From: a bacterium | GTDB taxonomy: Bacteria > B130-G9 | Reading direction: 5' to 3' | Assembly: GCA_021160245.1 (NCBI GenBank) | Contig: JAGHCW010000045.1 | Span: 1-13,166 of the forward strand | DNA length: 13,166 nt | Shown: piece after piece, positions 1-6,687 of the stretch | Layout of the letters: every line of letters begins with the position of its first letter | How positions within the stretch are numbered: the first letter of the stretch is position 1 | Notes under the pieces: model-generated | Databases searched by the model: none | Seen by the model: only the letters and a program-made list of their open reading frames with translations | What the model was told of the DNA's origin: nothing | Translations under genes and position numbers: made by a program

Positions 1-90
1 GGCATATTCAATCAAGAACTTCAACACAAAAGGAAACAACCCAGCAAAGCCTTCTCCGCCTACTCCCGACTTATTGGACAGCCTCTCATT

Positions 91-110
91 GGTGGTGGTT
101 TGACACCACC
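91..110. repeat. Hairpin, 7-bp stem
   Basis: GGTGGTG (91-97) and CACCACC (104-110) are perfect inverted complements around a 6-base loop. No T-run follows on the + strand, so an intrinsic terminator is unlikely in that direction. The role is unknown. Confidence 0.5.
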
Positions 111-137
111 CTCTATGGATTGCCTTCTTGACCTTTC

Positions 138-245
138 AGGCAGTTATCTTCCGACCCGGACGCCAATCAATATAAAGCGATGCCGCGTCAAGCCGCGGCG
201 AACCAAAGCGGCGTCGAGCCGCCGCACTCCATAGGGAAACTGCCT
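138..245. repeat. Composite palindromic element with two GC-rich hairpins
   Basis: AGGCAGTT (138-145) and AACTGCCT (238-245) form an 8-bp inverted repeat around about 92 bases. Inside lie two hairpins with 6-bp stems and 6-base loops. One is GCCGCG/CGCGGC (182-187 and 194-199) with loop TCAAGC. The other is GCGGCG/CGCCGC (208-213 and 220-225) with loop TCGAGC. The two hairpins share an 11-of-12 direct repeat (185-196 and 211-222). Paired similar hairpins are typical of REP/BIME-like elements, and an outer inverted repeat is typical of MITE-like units. No clear target-site duplication is seen. Assignment to a repeat family is inference. Confidence 0.5.
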
Positions 246-277
246 TTTCGTATCAATGATTTTTCGCGCCCGGCGCC

Positions 278-321
278 TCCCGCGAATGGTCCTGCGGGAT
301 TTGGGCGTATGCAATACGCCC
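278..321. repeat. Double hairpin of dispersed-repeat type
   Basis: Two adjacent inverted repeats are seen: TCCCGC/GCGGGA (278-283 and 294-299, 10-base loop) and GGGCGTA/TACGCCC (303-309 and 315-321, 5-base loop). The second, followed by CTAC, resembles the palindromic GGGCG...CGCCC intergenic repeats found in many copies in diverse bacterial genomes. That resemblance is from memory and not verified. It ends four bases before the candidate promoter of the GH57 gene, and no T-run follows it. Confidence 0.45.
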
Positions 322-325
322 CTAC

Positions 326-354
326 TTGACCGAGTTGTCCTGATAGCCTATTCT
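326..354 (+). promoter_or_regulatory. Candidate sigma70-type promoter for the GH57 gene
   Basis: TTGACC (326-331) matches the -35 consensus at five of six positions. It is separated by 17 bases from TATTCT (349-354), which matches the -10 consensus at four of six. Transcription would start near 361, giving a leader of about 45 bases. A short inverted repeat, AGCCT/AGGCT (345-349 and 357-361), overlaps the -10 region. The assignment rests only on consensus match and position. Confidence 0.4.
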
Positions 355-367
355 CCAGGCTGAACTA

Positions 368-401
368 GCCTCGCTGGGGGCGAGGCGATCAACCCCGAGG
401 G
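368..401 (+). promoter_or_regulatory. Leader hairpin with alternative pairing to the Shine-Dalgarno
   Basis: GCCTCGC (368-374) and GCGAGGC (380-386) form a perfect 7-bp hairpin with a 5-base loop just upstream of the GH57 start. The Shine-Dalgarno GAGGG (397-401) lies within a second CGAGG (396-400). That copy can pair with the same CCTCG (369-373), so the two pairings exclude each other. The shorter alternative would mask the ribosome-binding site. The 7-bp local hairpin should be the more stable, so any switching is speculative. Confidence 0.35.
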
Positions 402-405
402 AAAT

Positions 406-2523
406 ATGAAGAGGATAAACTTCGCGTTCGGCGTGCATTTGCATCAGCCGCTTGGGAACTTTGACCATGTGTTTGAGTTTGCGCTCGAGAAGTCGTATCG
501 GCCATTCATGGAGACGCTCTGGCGTTTTGAGCGCGTGAAGACGGCCGTTCACGTGACCGGGACGCTTTGGGAGTGGATCGAGGCTCATCATCCAGAGTTC
601 TTCGATCTCATGCGTAAGCTTCAGGACCGGGGCCAGATCGAGGTGCTTGGCGGAGGCTTTTACGAGCCGATTCTCTCGGTTATCCCGGAGTGGGACAGAA
701 AGGCGCAGATTGCGCTTATGAACCGGCGGATAAAGAAGATGTTTGGCAAAAAGCCGAAGGGGATGTGGACTGCCGAGCGCGTGTGGGAGCCGCAGCTGGC
801 GTCGATAATCGCACGAGGCGGAATTGAGTATGTGGTCCTAGATGACTACCACTTCAAGGCGGCCGGACTTTTAAGCTCCGAGCTCTTTGGCTATTTCGTC
901 ACAGAGGACGCTGGCGAACGCCTCGCGGTGTTCCCGATCTCGGAGCGACTCCGCTACCTGATCCCGTTCGCAAAGCCGCAGGAGCCGATTGATTATCTTC
1001 GGGAGATGGCCTCGGATGACGGGGAGCGGCTGCTTGTTATGATCGACGACTGCGAGAAGTTTGGCGTCTGGCCGGGCACGCACAAGTGGGTCTTCAAGGA
1101 AAAATGGCTCGAGAAATTCCTGAAACTGCTCTCGGAGGCGGATTTCATAAACTTCGTAACGCCTTCAGAGTTCAAGAACTCATCTAAGCCGAGTGGCCGC
1201 GTCTATCTGCCAACTTGCTCGTATCACGAGATGGGTGAATGGTCGCTGCCAACCGAGTCCGCGCTCGTCTATGAGAGCCTTCTCGCCCAGCTGAAGGAAG
1301 ATGACAGTTTGGAGAGATATAAGCCTTTCGTTCGAGGCGGTTTCTGGCGGGGATTTCTCGCCAAATATCCCGAAAGCAACTACATGCACAAGAGAATGTG
1401 TTCTGTGAGCAAGATGGTTCACGGCGCCAAGGTCCCCGCCTCGGTGCGCAAACTCGCCGCAACCAACGTGATGCGGGCGCAGTGCAATTGCGCGTATTGG
1501 CATGGCATCTTCGGCGGTCTATATTTTCCCCACCTGCGATTTGCTATTTACAGGGAGCTCATTGAGGCGGAGTCATTGATCCAGTCGTCGCTTCTTGGGA
1601 AGAAGAAGTGGGTGTCGCTCAGTCAAGATGACATCGACGCGGATGGCGTGGACGAGGTTTTGATTGGCAACCCGAATCTCGGATGCGTTCTCTCAAGGAC
1701 AGGCGGGGCGATGGTTGAGCTTGATTGCCGCCGATCAAAGACGAACCTGCTCGATAGCCTTTCGCGGCACAAAGAGGCGTATCACGCTCATCTTCGGGCG
1801 TCCGATGACGAGGCCGACACCGACGAGCACGCGTCGATCCACGATCGGCAGTTTACGACTAGCGAGCGGATGATGAAGAGGCTGAACTACGATTGGCATC
1901 GGAAATGGTCATTTGTGGACCATTTTCTGGCGGCCGGCACGAAGCTTGCTGATGTTCGAGATGCCAAATACAGGGATTTGGGCGATTTTGTGAAGGCCAG
2001 GTTCGATCTTAAGACGAGCGAGTCCGGTAGCGTTGCGAGCGCCGAGTTTGCCCGCTGCGGCCATCTCTATTTTGATGAGGGGCGTCGCTCTTTGGAGCTT
2101 AAGAAACGTTTTAGCGTTGAGGCGGCCGGCTCCTCGGTCTGTTGTGATTATGAGATAAGAAACGCTGACGGCGAGTCTATCGAGGCAGTTTTTGGCGTGG
2201 AGTTTTCCATTGCATGTTATGGTGATAAGGAGCATTGTAGTTTCAGTCGCGGGGATGATGTTTGGGAGCCGCTTGCCGACACGGCCAGCTTGGAGCGGGT
2301 GAGTGCAGTTAGGCTTGCAGACCCTTATCGAGGTTATACAGTCAAGCTGGAATGGGACGGCGAGGCGGGCGTTTTCAGGTTTCCACTCGAGACAGTATCG
2401 CAGTCCGAAAAGGGATTTGACTTGATCAAGCAGGCGACGACCGTTGTAGTTCTATGGCCCTTGAATCTGGCTGGTGGAGCCTCGTTAAAAAGAAGCGTGT
2501 TGCTCGATCTATCGCCGCTTTGA
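406..2523 (+). CDS. GH57 family 4-alpha-glucanotransferase / alpha-amylase-like enzyme
   Basis: The 705-residue protein matches the GH57 family, close in layout to archaeal 4-alpha-glucanotransferases, which break and re-form alpha-1,4 glucosidic bonds in maltodextrin or glycogen. The HQP motif is at 13-15. WTAERVWEP (121-129) carries the expected nucleophile Glu124. DDCEKFGVWPG (214-224) carries the expected acid/base Asp, most likely Asp215. AYWHGIFGG, around residue 380, is the last conserved catalytic-domain block. The C-terminal 300 residues fit the DUF1925/DUF1926 all-beta region. Length is slightly above the usual 650-700. No signal peptide is seen, so it should be cytoplasmic. GAGGG lies four bases before the ATG. 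The motif usually reads DDGEKFG, and here Gly is Cys216. Glucanotransferase versus amylase cannot be decided by eye. The radical SAM gene follows after 36 bases. Confidence 0.88.
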   Translation: MKRINFAFGVHLHQPLGNFDHVFEFALEKSYRPFMETLWRFERVKTAVHVTGTLWEWIEAHHPEFFDLMRKLQDRGQIEVLGGGFYEPILSVIPEWDRKAQIALMNRRIKKMFGKKPKGMWTAERVWEPQLASIIARGGIEYVVLDDYHFKAAGLLSSELFGYFVTEDAGERLAVFPISERLRYLIPFAKPQEPIDYLREMASDDGERLLVMIDDCEKFGVWPGTHKWVFKEKWLEKFLKLLSEADFINFVTPSEFKNSSKPSGRVYLPTCSYHEMGEWSLPTESALVYESLLAQLKEDDSLERYKPFVRGGFWRGFLAKYPESNYMHKRMCSVSKMVHGAKVPASVRKLAATNVMRAQCNCAYWHGIFGGLYFPHLRFAIYRELIEAESLIQSSLLGKKKWVSLSQDDIDADGVDEVLIGNPNLGCVLSRTGGAMVELDCRRSKTNLLDSLSRHKEAYHAHLRASDDEADTDEHASIHDRQFTTSERMMKRLNYDWHRKWSFVDHFLAAGTKLADVRDAKYRDLGDFVKARFDLKTSESGSVASAEFARCGHLYFDEGRRSLELKKRFSVEAAGSSVCCDYEIRNADGESIEAVFGVEFSIACYGDKEHCSFSRGDDVWEPLADTASLERVSAVRLADPYRGYTVKLEWDGEAGVFRFPLETVSQSEKGFDLIKQATTVVVLWPLNLAGGASLKRSVLLDLSPL

Positions 2524-2559
2524 GGCCGGGTTATTGGCCCAAAAGGAAGGTGTTGTTGA

Positions 2560-3576
2560 ATGAGACTTAGGAATGTTTGGGAGATGGGAATGGGCGCGCT
2601 CAAGGCCAACTATCTCGGCCGGAGAATGCCGCTCAACGCGATGTTGTCTGTAACAAATCACTGCACCAGCCATTGCCGGTACTGCAATATCCCACTGAGG
2701 AAGCAGCGCGAGCTAACTACCGGTGAGATATTCAATCTCATTGACGGGCTGAGGCAGATGGGTTGCACGCGGCTGGGGCTTTGGGGTGGTGAACCGCTCG
2801 TTCGGGATGACATTGCGGAGATCGTCAACTACGCCTCGTTCAGGGGATTATATACAACCATGGACACAAATGGTTTTCTGGTGCCGGACAGAATCCATGA
2901 GCTCGGCAACTTGGAGCACATGATCATCGCGCTTGATGGCGACCGGGAGGCGCACGAGTTGAATCGGGAGCCGGATAGTTTTGATCGGGCGATGGAGGCG
3001 GTCAAAGTCGCCTCGAACAGACTGCCGTTCTGGTCGATTACGGTTCTCTCCAGGCATAATCTCCACTCAATAGACTTTATACTGGACACGGCGCGGAAGT
3101 ACAATTTTCTGACGACTTTTCAGGTGGTTCACCACAACGAAAAGCTCGGAGTTGACGTTCGCGATTTTGTGCCGACAAACGAGGACTACAAGGTCGCGAT
3201 CCGCAAGTTAATACTTGAGAAAAGACGCGGAGCCCCGATTGCCTCCAGCGAGCACTATTTGCGGCATCTTCTGGCGTGGGAGGACTACGCCACCCCAATG
3301 CTGCCCTACCGGTTTGGCGGGCTGAAATGCTGGGCCGGGCAGCTTTACTGCAACATTGACACAAACGGCGACTTCTATCCCTGCTCATTATTGATCGAGC
3401 TTATGGAGGCAAAGAACTTCCTTGATGTAGGCGTCAAGGAGGCGTTTGATTCGACGGCCAAGGTCTCATGCAAGGCGTGTGACGCCTCGTGCTTCACGGA
3501 GTACAACTACCTGTATTCTCTAGACCCGGGTGTGATCTTCAGTTGGATAAAATCGATGTATAGATCAAGGAAGTAA
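2560..3576 (+). CDS. Radical SAM protein with SPASM-like C-terminal cysteines
   Basis: This 338-residue protein has the CxxxCxxC motif of the radical SAM superfamily at Cys35, Cys39 and Cys42, which binds the catalytic [4Fe-4S] cluster. A GGEP motif at 76-79 is expected to contact the SAM methionine moiety. The C-terminal part has Cys257, Cys264, Cys275, Cys304, Cys307 and Cys311. The arrangement C-x12-G-x4-C, then CxxCxxxC, resembles SPASM/twitch domains that hold auxiliary iron-sulfur clusters, as in peptide-maturing and cofactor-building enzymes. AGGAAGG precedes the ATG by nine bases. The gene lies between a GH57 gene and a carbamoyltransferase whose start is two bases beyond its stop. 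No precursor peptide gene is evident, so a sugar or small-molecule substrate is as plausible as a peptide. The specific reaction is unknown. Confidence 0.85.
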   Translation: MRLRNVWEMGMGALKANYLGRRMPLNAMLSVTNHCTSHCRYCNIPLRKQRELTTGEIFNLIDGLRQMGCTRLGLWGGEPLVRDDIAEIVNYASFRGLYTTMDTNGFLVPDRIHELGNLEHMIIALDGDREAHELNREPDSFDRAMEAVKVASNRLPFWSITVLSRHNLHSIDFILDTARKYNFLTTFQVVHHNEKLGVDVRDFVPTNEDYKVAIRKLILEKRRGAPIASSEHYLRHLLAWEDYATPMLPYRFGGLKCWAGQLYCNIDTNGDFYPCSLLIELMEAKNFLDVGVKEAFDSTAKVSCKACDASCFTEYNYLYSLDPGVIFSWIKSMYRSRK

Positions 3577-3578
3577 TT

Positions 3579-5267
3579 GTGGAAACCTCTCGAGATCGAA
3601 TAATTCTTAGCTTTAGTGAGGATTTCACCTCAAACGCGTCGATCTTCGTTGATGGGAAGATTATCGCATCGGCCGCCGAGGAGCGCTTTAATCGCAAAAA
3701 ATGCAGCTCAGGTTTTCCGGAACAGGCCATACGATATTGCTTGTCCGAGGCCGGAGTTGAGCTGGCTGACGTGGACGTCGTTGTTGCTGCTAATCGGCTT
3801 CATTTCGTCTATCGACTATTCCCGAACCAGTTCAAGGAGTACAACCACGACTTCTTGAACCTGAAGCAGAAGGTTTACATGCACTATCACTCGGCCGTGA
3901 TGAAGAGCGAAATACTTCAAAAGCTCATTGAGCGATTCTGCGGCACTCTGGTTGAGCGGCGTGTTGGTCGAAAGATCGTCCTTTGTGATCACCACCTGAC
4001 ACATGCCTATTCCGCATTCATGACATCAGGCTTTGATGACGCGTTGTGTATCACCATCGACAACATCGGCGACGGGCTATCAGGCGGCGTTTTCCATTGC
4101 GCGGGCAGCAAGGTGCAGATGCTTTACGGCGTCCCCGCCCTGGCATCGGCGGGCCAGTTTTACGGCGAGATCACTCCGTATCTGGGGGTCAATCCACTAA
4201 AACATGCTGGCAAGGTGACTGGGCTTGCGGCTCGTTGCGACACCTATTACGCCTATCCGTTGATGATGAAGCTCTTCTCGCTGAGAGAAGATCAGAAGAG
4301 CTTTGTGCTACCGCCGATCATGTCGAAGAGCTTTAAACGAGGCGTTTACAGGAAGCTCGCGAAATACTCGGCCGAGGACATAGCCGCGGCCGCTCAGAGG
4401 CGCCTCGAGGACGTCGTACTCGATTTTGCCAAGCAGGCGCTTGCGCTGACGGGGCTAAGGCGGCTTGTGCTTGCAGGCGGCGTTGCGGCCAACGTTCGCA
4501 TGAACCAGAGGCTCCACGAGCTTGAGCAGGTTGACGAGATATTTGTCCACCCCGGCATGAGCGACGCCGGACTCTCACTCGGCGCCGGGCTTTGGTATCT
4601 GGCTGAGAAGAATGGGCTAAAACCGTTCAAGCTCAATGACGTCTTCTTCGGACCTGAGTTTGATGATGAGGCGGTGAAACGGGAACTCGACAAAGTCGGT
4701 GGAATCAAGGTCCAGAAGAAGCCTAACATGGCCGACACGATTGCGCGGCTGCTTGTCGATGGAAAGGTCGTGGCGAGGGCTTCTGGACGGATGGAGTACG
4801 GGCCTCGAGCATTGGGGAATCGGACGATTCTTTACAAGGCCGGCGATCCAACCGTCAATGACTGGCTTAACGTCAAATTGCGACGGACTGAGTTTATGCC
4901 ATTTGCCCCTGTAACGCCGGCCGAGGACGCCTCGAAGAGCTATCTTGGGCTTGCTGGCGCAGAATATACGGCCAAATTCATGACGATAGCGTTTGATTGC
5001 ACTGACGAGATGAAGAGGCAATGTCCCGGTGTTGTTCACGTTGACGGCACCGCGCGGCCGCAGTTGATATGCCGCGAGGACAACGGGGAGTACTACGACA
5101 TCGTGAAGCGCTACTTCGAGCTCACGGGCATATCAAGCCTCATCAACACGTCATTCAACATGCACGAGGAGCCGATAGTCTGCACCCCCTACGATGCTAT
5201 TCGCGCCTTCAAGCTCGGCCACCTCGACTACCTTTTGATCAATAGCTTCTTGGTCGAGAACGTTTGA
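3579..5267 (+). CDS. O-carbamoyltransferase, NodU/CmcH/TobZ family
   Basis: The 562-residue protein has the two-part layout of the NodU/CmcH/TobZ family, which moves a carbamoyl group from carbamoyl phosphate through carbamoyl-adenylate to a hydroxyl on a sugar or antibiotic. The N-terminal Kae1-like ASKHA domain shows AAEERFNRKK (32-41), HHLTHAYSAF (138-147) with likely metal-binding histidines, DNIGDG (161-166) and GGVAANVRMN (300-309). The C-terminal domain shows MEYGPRALGNR (405-415), VHVDGTARPQ (486-495) and NTSFNMHEEPI (523-533). Length is normal. Two oddities are seen: the usual His-Asp-containing stretch near residues 12-20 reads FSEDFTSNAS, and the usual DGxGD is DNIGD. The start is GTG, with AAGGAAG five bases upstream inside the end of the preceding gene, so translation is probably coupled. 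The acceptor substrate is unknown. Confidence 0.9.
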   Translation: METSRDRIILSFSEDFTSNASIFVDGKIIASAAEERFNRKKCSSGFPEQAIRYCLSEAGVELADVDVVVAANRLHFVYRLFPNQFKEYNHDFLNLKQKVYMHYHSAVMKSEILQKLIERFCGTLVERRVGRKIVLCDHHLTHAYSAFMTSGFDDALCITIDNIGDGLSGGVFHCAGSKVQMLYGVPALASAGQFYGEITPYLGVNPLKHAGKVTGLAARCDTYYAYPLMMKLFSLREDQKSFVLPPIMSKSFKRGVYRKLAKYSAEDIAAAAQRRLEDVVLDFAKQALALTGLRRLVLAGGVAANVRMNQRLHELEQVDEIFVHPGMSDAGLSLGAGLWYLAEKNGLKPFKLNDVFFGPEFDDEAVKRELDKVGGIKVQKKPNMADTIARLLVDGKVVARASGRMEYGPRALGNRTILYKAGDPTVNDWLNVKLRRTEFMPFAPVTPAEDASKSYLGLAGAEYTAKFMTIAFDCTDEMKRQCPGVVHVDGTARPQLICREDNGEYYDIVKRYFELTGISSLINTSFNMHEEPIVCTPYDAIRAFKLGHLDYLLINSFLVENV

Positions 5268-5416
5268 GGCAGAGCTGCCGGTGCAATCCGCTTACGAGTC
5301 TGTTGAGCAAAGACCTCAATAGAGACGCGACTAGGCTCAATATGGGAACCGGGATTCGATTATGGCAGCACTAGACGACTGGGTTTTCATTTGTGCTTAA
5401 GAAGTTGCGGAGAGAG
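5268..5416 (+). other. Gap between carbamoyltransferase and patatin genes
   Basis: No gene or convincing terminator is seen here. A weak hairpin, TTGAG/CTCAA (5303-5307 and 5315-5319), has no T-run. Short frames of 10 to 14 codons have no ribosome-binding sites. No promoter with both elements at correct spacing was found, so whether the patatin gene has its own promoter is open. Confidence 0.5.
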
Positions 5417-6436
5417 ATGAATATAGTTTTTCGAGACCGGAAGTGTTTGACAGCGCGACTCAGCGGATTCGTGCTACTCGTTTTGATGCTTATTTCTGTC
5501 GTCGGCTGCAGCCCCAGATGTGTGGTTCCGTTTGTCTCGGAGCAGAGCAAGCTTCTTCTAACCCCGCGCGAGCGGCTCTCACCCTCAGTTCTGCCAATTG
5601 CCCCGACGGAGGAGACCGGTATCTCAGGTAAGGATTCGGAGCGCCCTCGTGTAGCGCTCGTGCTTGGCAGCGGCGGCACACGAGGCATTGCGCATATTGG
5701 CGTGCTCAGAGCTCTCAGACAGCACGGCATTCCGGTTGACCTGGTCGTAGGTTGCTCGGCCGGCTCCCTTGTCGGCGCGCTCTTCTGCTCCGGGATGGAA
5801 CAGGACAAGATGGAGCGGATCGCCCTGACCTCCCGGCGAAAAGATATCTTTGGTTACGTGATATCCATGAATGGTGTGATTGATGGAACCAGATGCGAGT
5901 CGTTTCTCATCGAGCACATCGGTCGCTTGCGCTTCGGCCAGCTTGATACGCCATTTGCTGTTATTTGCACCGATGTGGAGACCGGAGAGGAAATAGTGAT
6001 TTCACGAGGTGACGTGGCTCGCGCAGTCCGGGCCAGCTGCACGTTTCCGGGACTTGTGATCCCGATGAGGGTAGATGGCCGGCTTCTCGTGGACGGCGGC
6101 GTTGTTGACAAGCTGCCGGTAACCGTTGCCAAAAAACTTGGCGCTGATGTAGTCATCGCAGTTGACGTCAGCGCTGGCATCTCTGGCACGCGCGTGACAA
6201 GCGCGGTTGACGTGCTCGTCCAAACAATCAATATAATGGGTAAGGAAATAACCAAGAGCGAGTTGAGATTGGCAGACGTTGTGATAAGGCCCGATGTTGG
6301 GGAAGTATGGATGCTTGATTTCAGGGACGGGAAGAAATGCATAGATGCCGGAATGGAGGCGGCAACCGCGGCCATACCTGCTATACGACGCGCTCTAGAG
6401 CAGAAGGGCAGTGGGAAGGAGGCCGCCACTCGATAG
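5417..6436 (+). CDS. Patatin-like phospholipase, lipoprotein form
   Basis: This is a predicted patatin/RssA-type serine hydrolase acting on acyl esters such as phospholipids. Counting from the ATG, a charged start and a hydrophobic stretch end in VVGC with Cys31, a lipobox for signal peptidase II. The protein should therefore be membrane-anchored outside the cytoplasm. The hydrolase domain starts near residue 77 with the oxyanion-hole motif GSGGTRG. It continues with GCSAG, nucleophile Ser114, and VDGG, catalytic Asp226, completing a Ser-Asp dyad. Length of 339 is normal. An upstream in-frame GTG at 5393 would add eight residues, but it has no ribosome-binding site. The ATG has GGAG four bases away. 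It is separated from the carbamoyltransferase by about 150 bases, so it may or may not share that transcript. The substrate is not known. Confidence 0.85.
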   Translation: MNIVFRDRKCLTARLSGFVLLVLMLISVVGCSPRCVVPFVSEQSKLLLTPRERLSPSVLPIAPTEETGISGKDSERPRVALVLGSGGTRGIAHIGVLRALRQHGIPVDLVVGCSAGSLVGALFCSGMEQDKMERIALTSRRKDIFGYVISMNGVIDGTRCESFLIEHIGRLRFGQLDTPFAVICTDVETGEEIVISRGDVARAVRASCTFPGLVIPMRVDGRLLVDGGVVDKLPVTVAKKLGADVVIAVDVSAGISGTRVTSAVDVLVQTINIMGKEITKSELRLADVVIRPDVGEVWMLDFRDGKKCIDAGMEAATAAIPAIRRALEQKGSGKEAATR

Positions 6437-6507
6437 CGGTACAAAGGGCATTGCTTATTAACCTCTTGTCGCGTTCCCCAATGGAGAAAACCTCCTGTTG
6501 ATGCAAC

Positions 6508-6536
6508 TTGACAATTAAGGCGATATAGGGCATTTG
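6508..6536 (+). promoter_or_regulatory. Possible promoter of the tRNA-Gln / prs run
   Basis: A perfect -35 hexamer TTGACA (6508-6513) lies about 55 bases before the tRNA. With a 17-base spacer the -10 would be CATTTG (6531-6536), a poor match. The better TATAGG (6524-6529) is too close. The position is right for the tRNA and the genes after it, but the weak -10 keeps confidence low. Confidence 0.25.
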
Positions 6537-6567
6537 TGTCCCATCCGAGTCTCATGGGCGCATACAT

Positions 6568-6638
6568 TGGGGCGTCGTCAAGTGGTAAGACACAGGACTT
6601 TGGATCCTGGATCGGAGGTTCGAATCCTCCCGCCCCAG
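6568..6638 (+). tRNA. tRNA-Gln (anticodon TTG)
   Basis: A complete cloverleaf can be drawn. The acceptor stem is TGGGGCG (6568-6574) with CGCCCCA (6631-6637), perfectly paired. The anticodon stem is CAGGA/TCCTG around loop CTTTGGA (6598-6604), with anticodon TTG at 6600-6602. The T arm is GGAGG/CCTCC around TTCGAAT. The variable region is four bases. The discriminator is G at 6638 and the CCA end is not encoded. The UA first pair and the UUG anticodon fit glutamine identity. It sits about 50 bases before prs, a placement I recall from Geobacter-like genomes. Confidence 0.95.
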
Positions 6639-6677
6639 TAATTTTTCGATAGTTCTTTGTAGAGTGGTTAACTCTTC

Positions 6678-6683
6678 GGAGGG
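6678..6683 (+). promoter_or_regulatory. Shine-Dalgarno fixing the prs start
   Basis: GGAGGG lies four bases before the ATG at 6688. It makes that codon the start rather than the in-frame GTG at 6664, which has no such site. Confidence 0.75.
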
Positions 6684-6687
6684 ATTC

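Larger units (their letters stand above)
1..405. other. Non-coding leader region rich in inverted repeats
   Basis: No credible gene is seen in these 405 bases. Short frames open from the left edge to stops near 102, 132 and 232, but their translations show no recognisable domain, so at most the tail of a gene lies further left. The stretch holds at least six separate inverted repeats, listed individually, and a candidate promoter near its right end. This density of hairpins contrasts with the rest of the window. It suggests a zone of dispersed palindromic repeats followed by the regulatory leader of the GH57 gene. Confidence 0.7.

Noticed and set aside
1-231. Frame open from the left edge that could be the end of an upstream gene
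   Set aside because: All three + frames are open for a while, none has a recognisable domain, and the longest runs through palindromic repeats.
303-330. Hairpin as an intrinsic terminator
   Set aside because: The stem is good but it is followed by CCTACTTGACC rather than a T-run.
4333-5039. Several minus-strand and alternative-frame open frames within the carbamoyltransferase
   Set aside because: They are antisense readings of conserved codons and have no recognisable family or ribosome-binding site.
2600-5250. Frequent GCCTCG hexamer as an uptake-like or regulatory word
   Set aside because: Occurrences fall mostly in Ala-Ser codon pairs and reflect codon preference rather than a spaced motif.
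5281-5322. 14-codon GTG frame as a possible radical SAM precursor peptide
   Set aside because: No ribosome-binding site, no leader-like pattern, and it lies after the carbamoyltransferase.
6446-6536. Direct repeat GGGCATT upstream of the tRNA
   Set aside because: Seven bases in AT/GC-mixed DNA is expected by chance, and no further copies are spaced regularly.
5854-6567. Long minus-strand open frame of 237 codons opposite the patatin gene
   Set aside because: Its translation is Ser/Thr/Pro-rich without domains, and the plus strand here encodes an intact patatin with all motifs, so it is a shadow.
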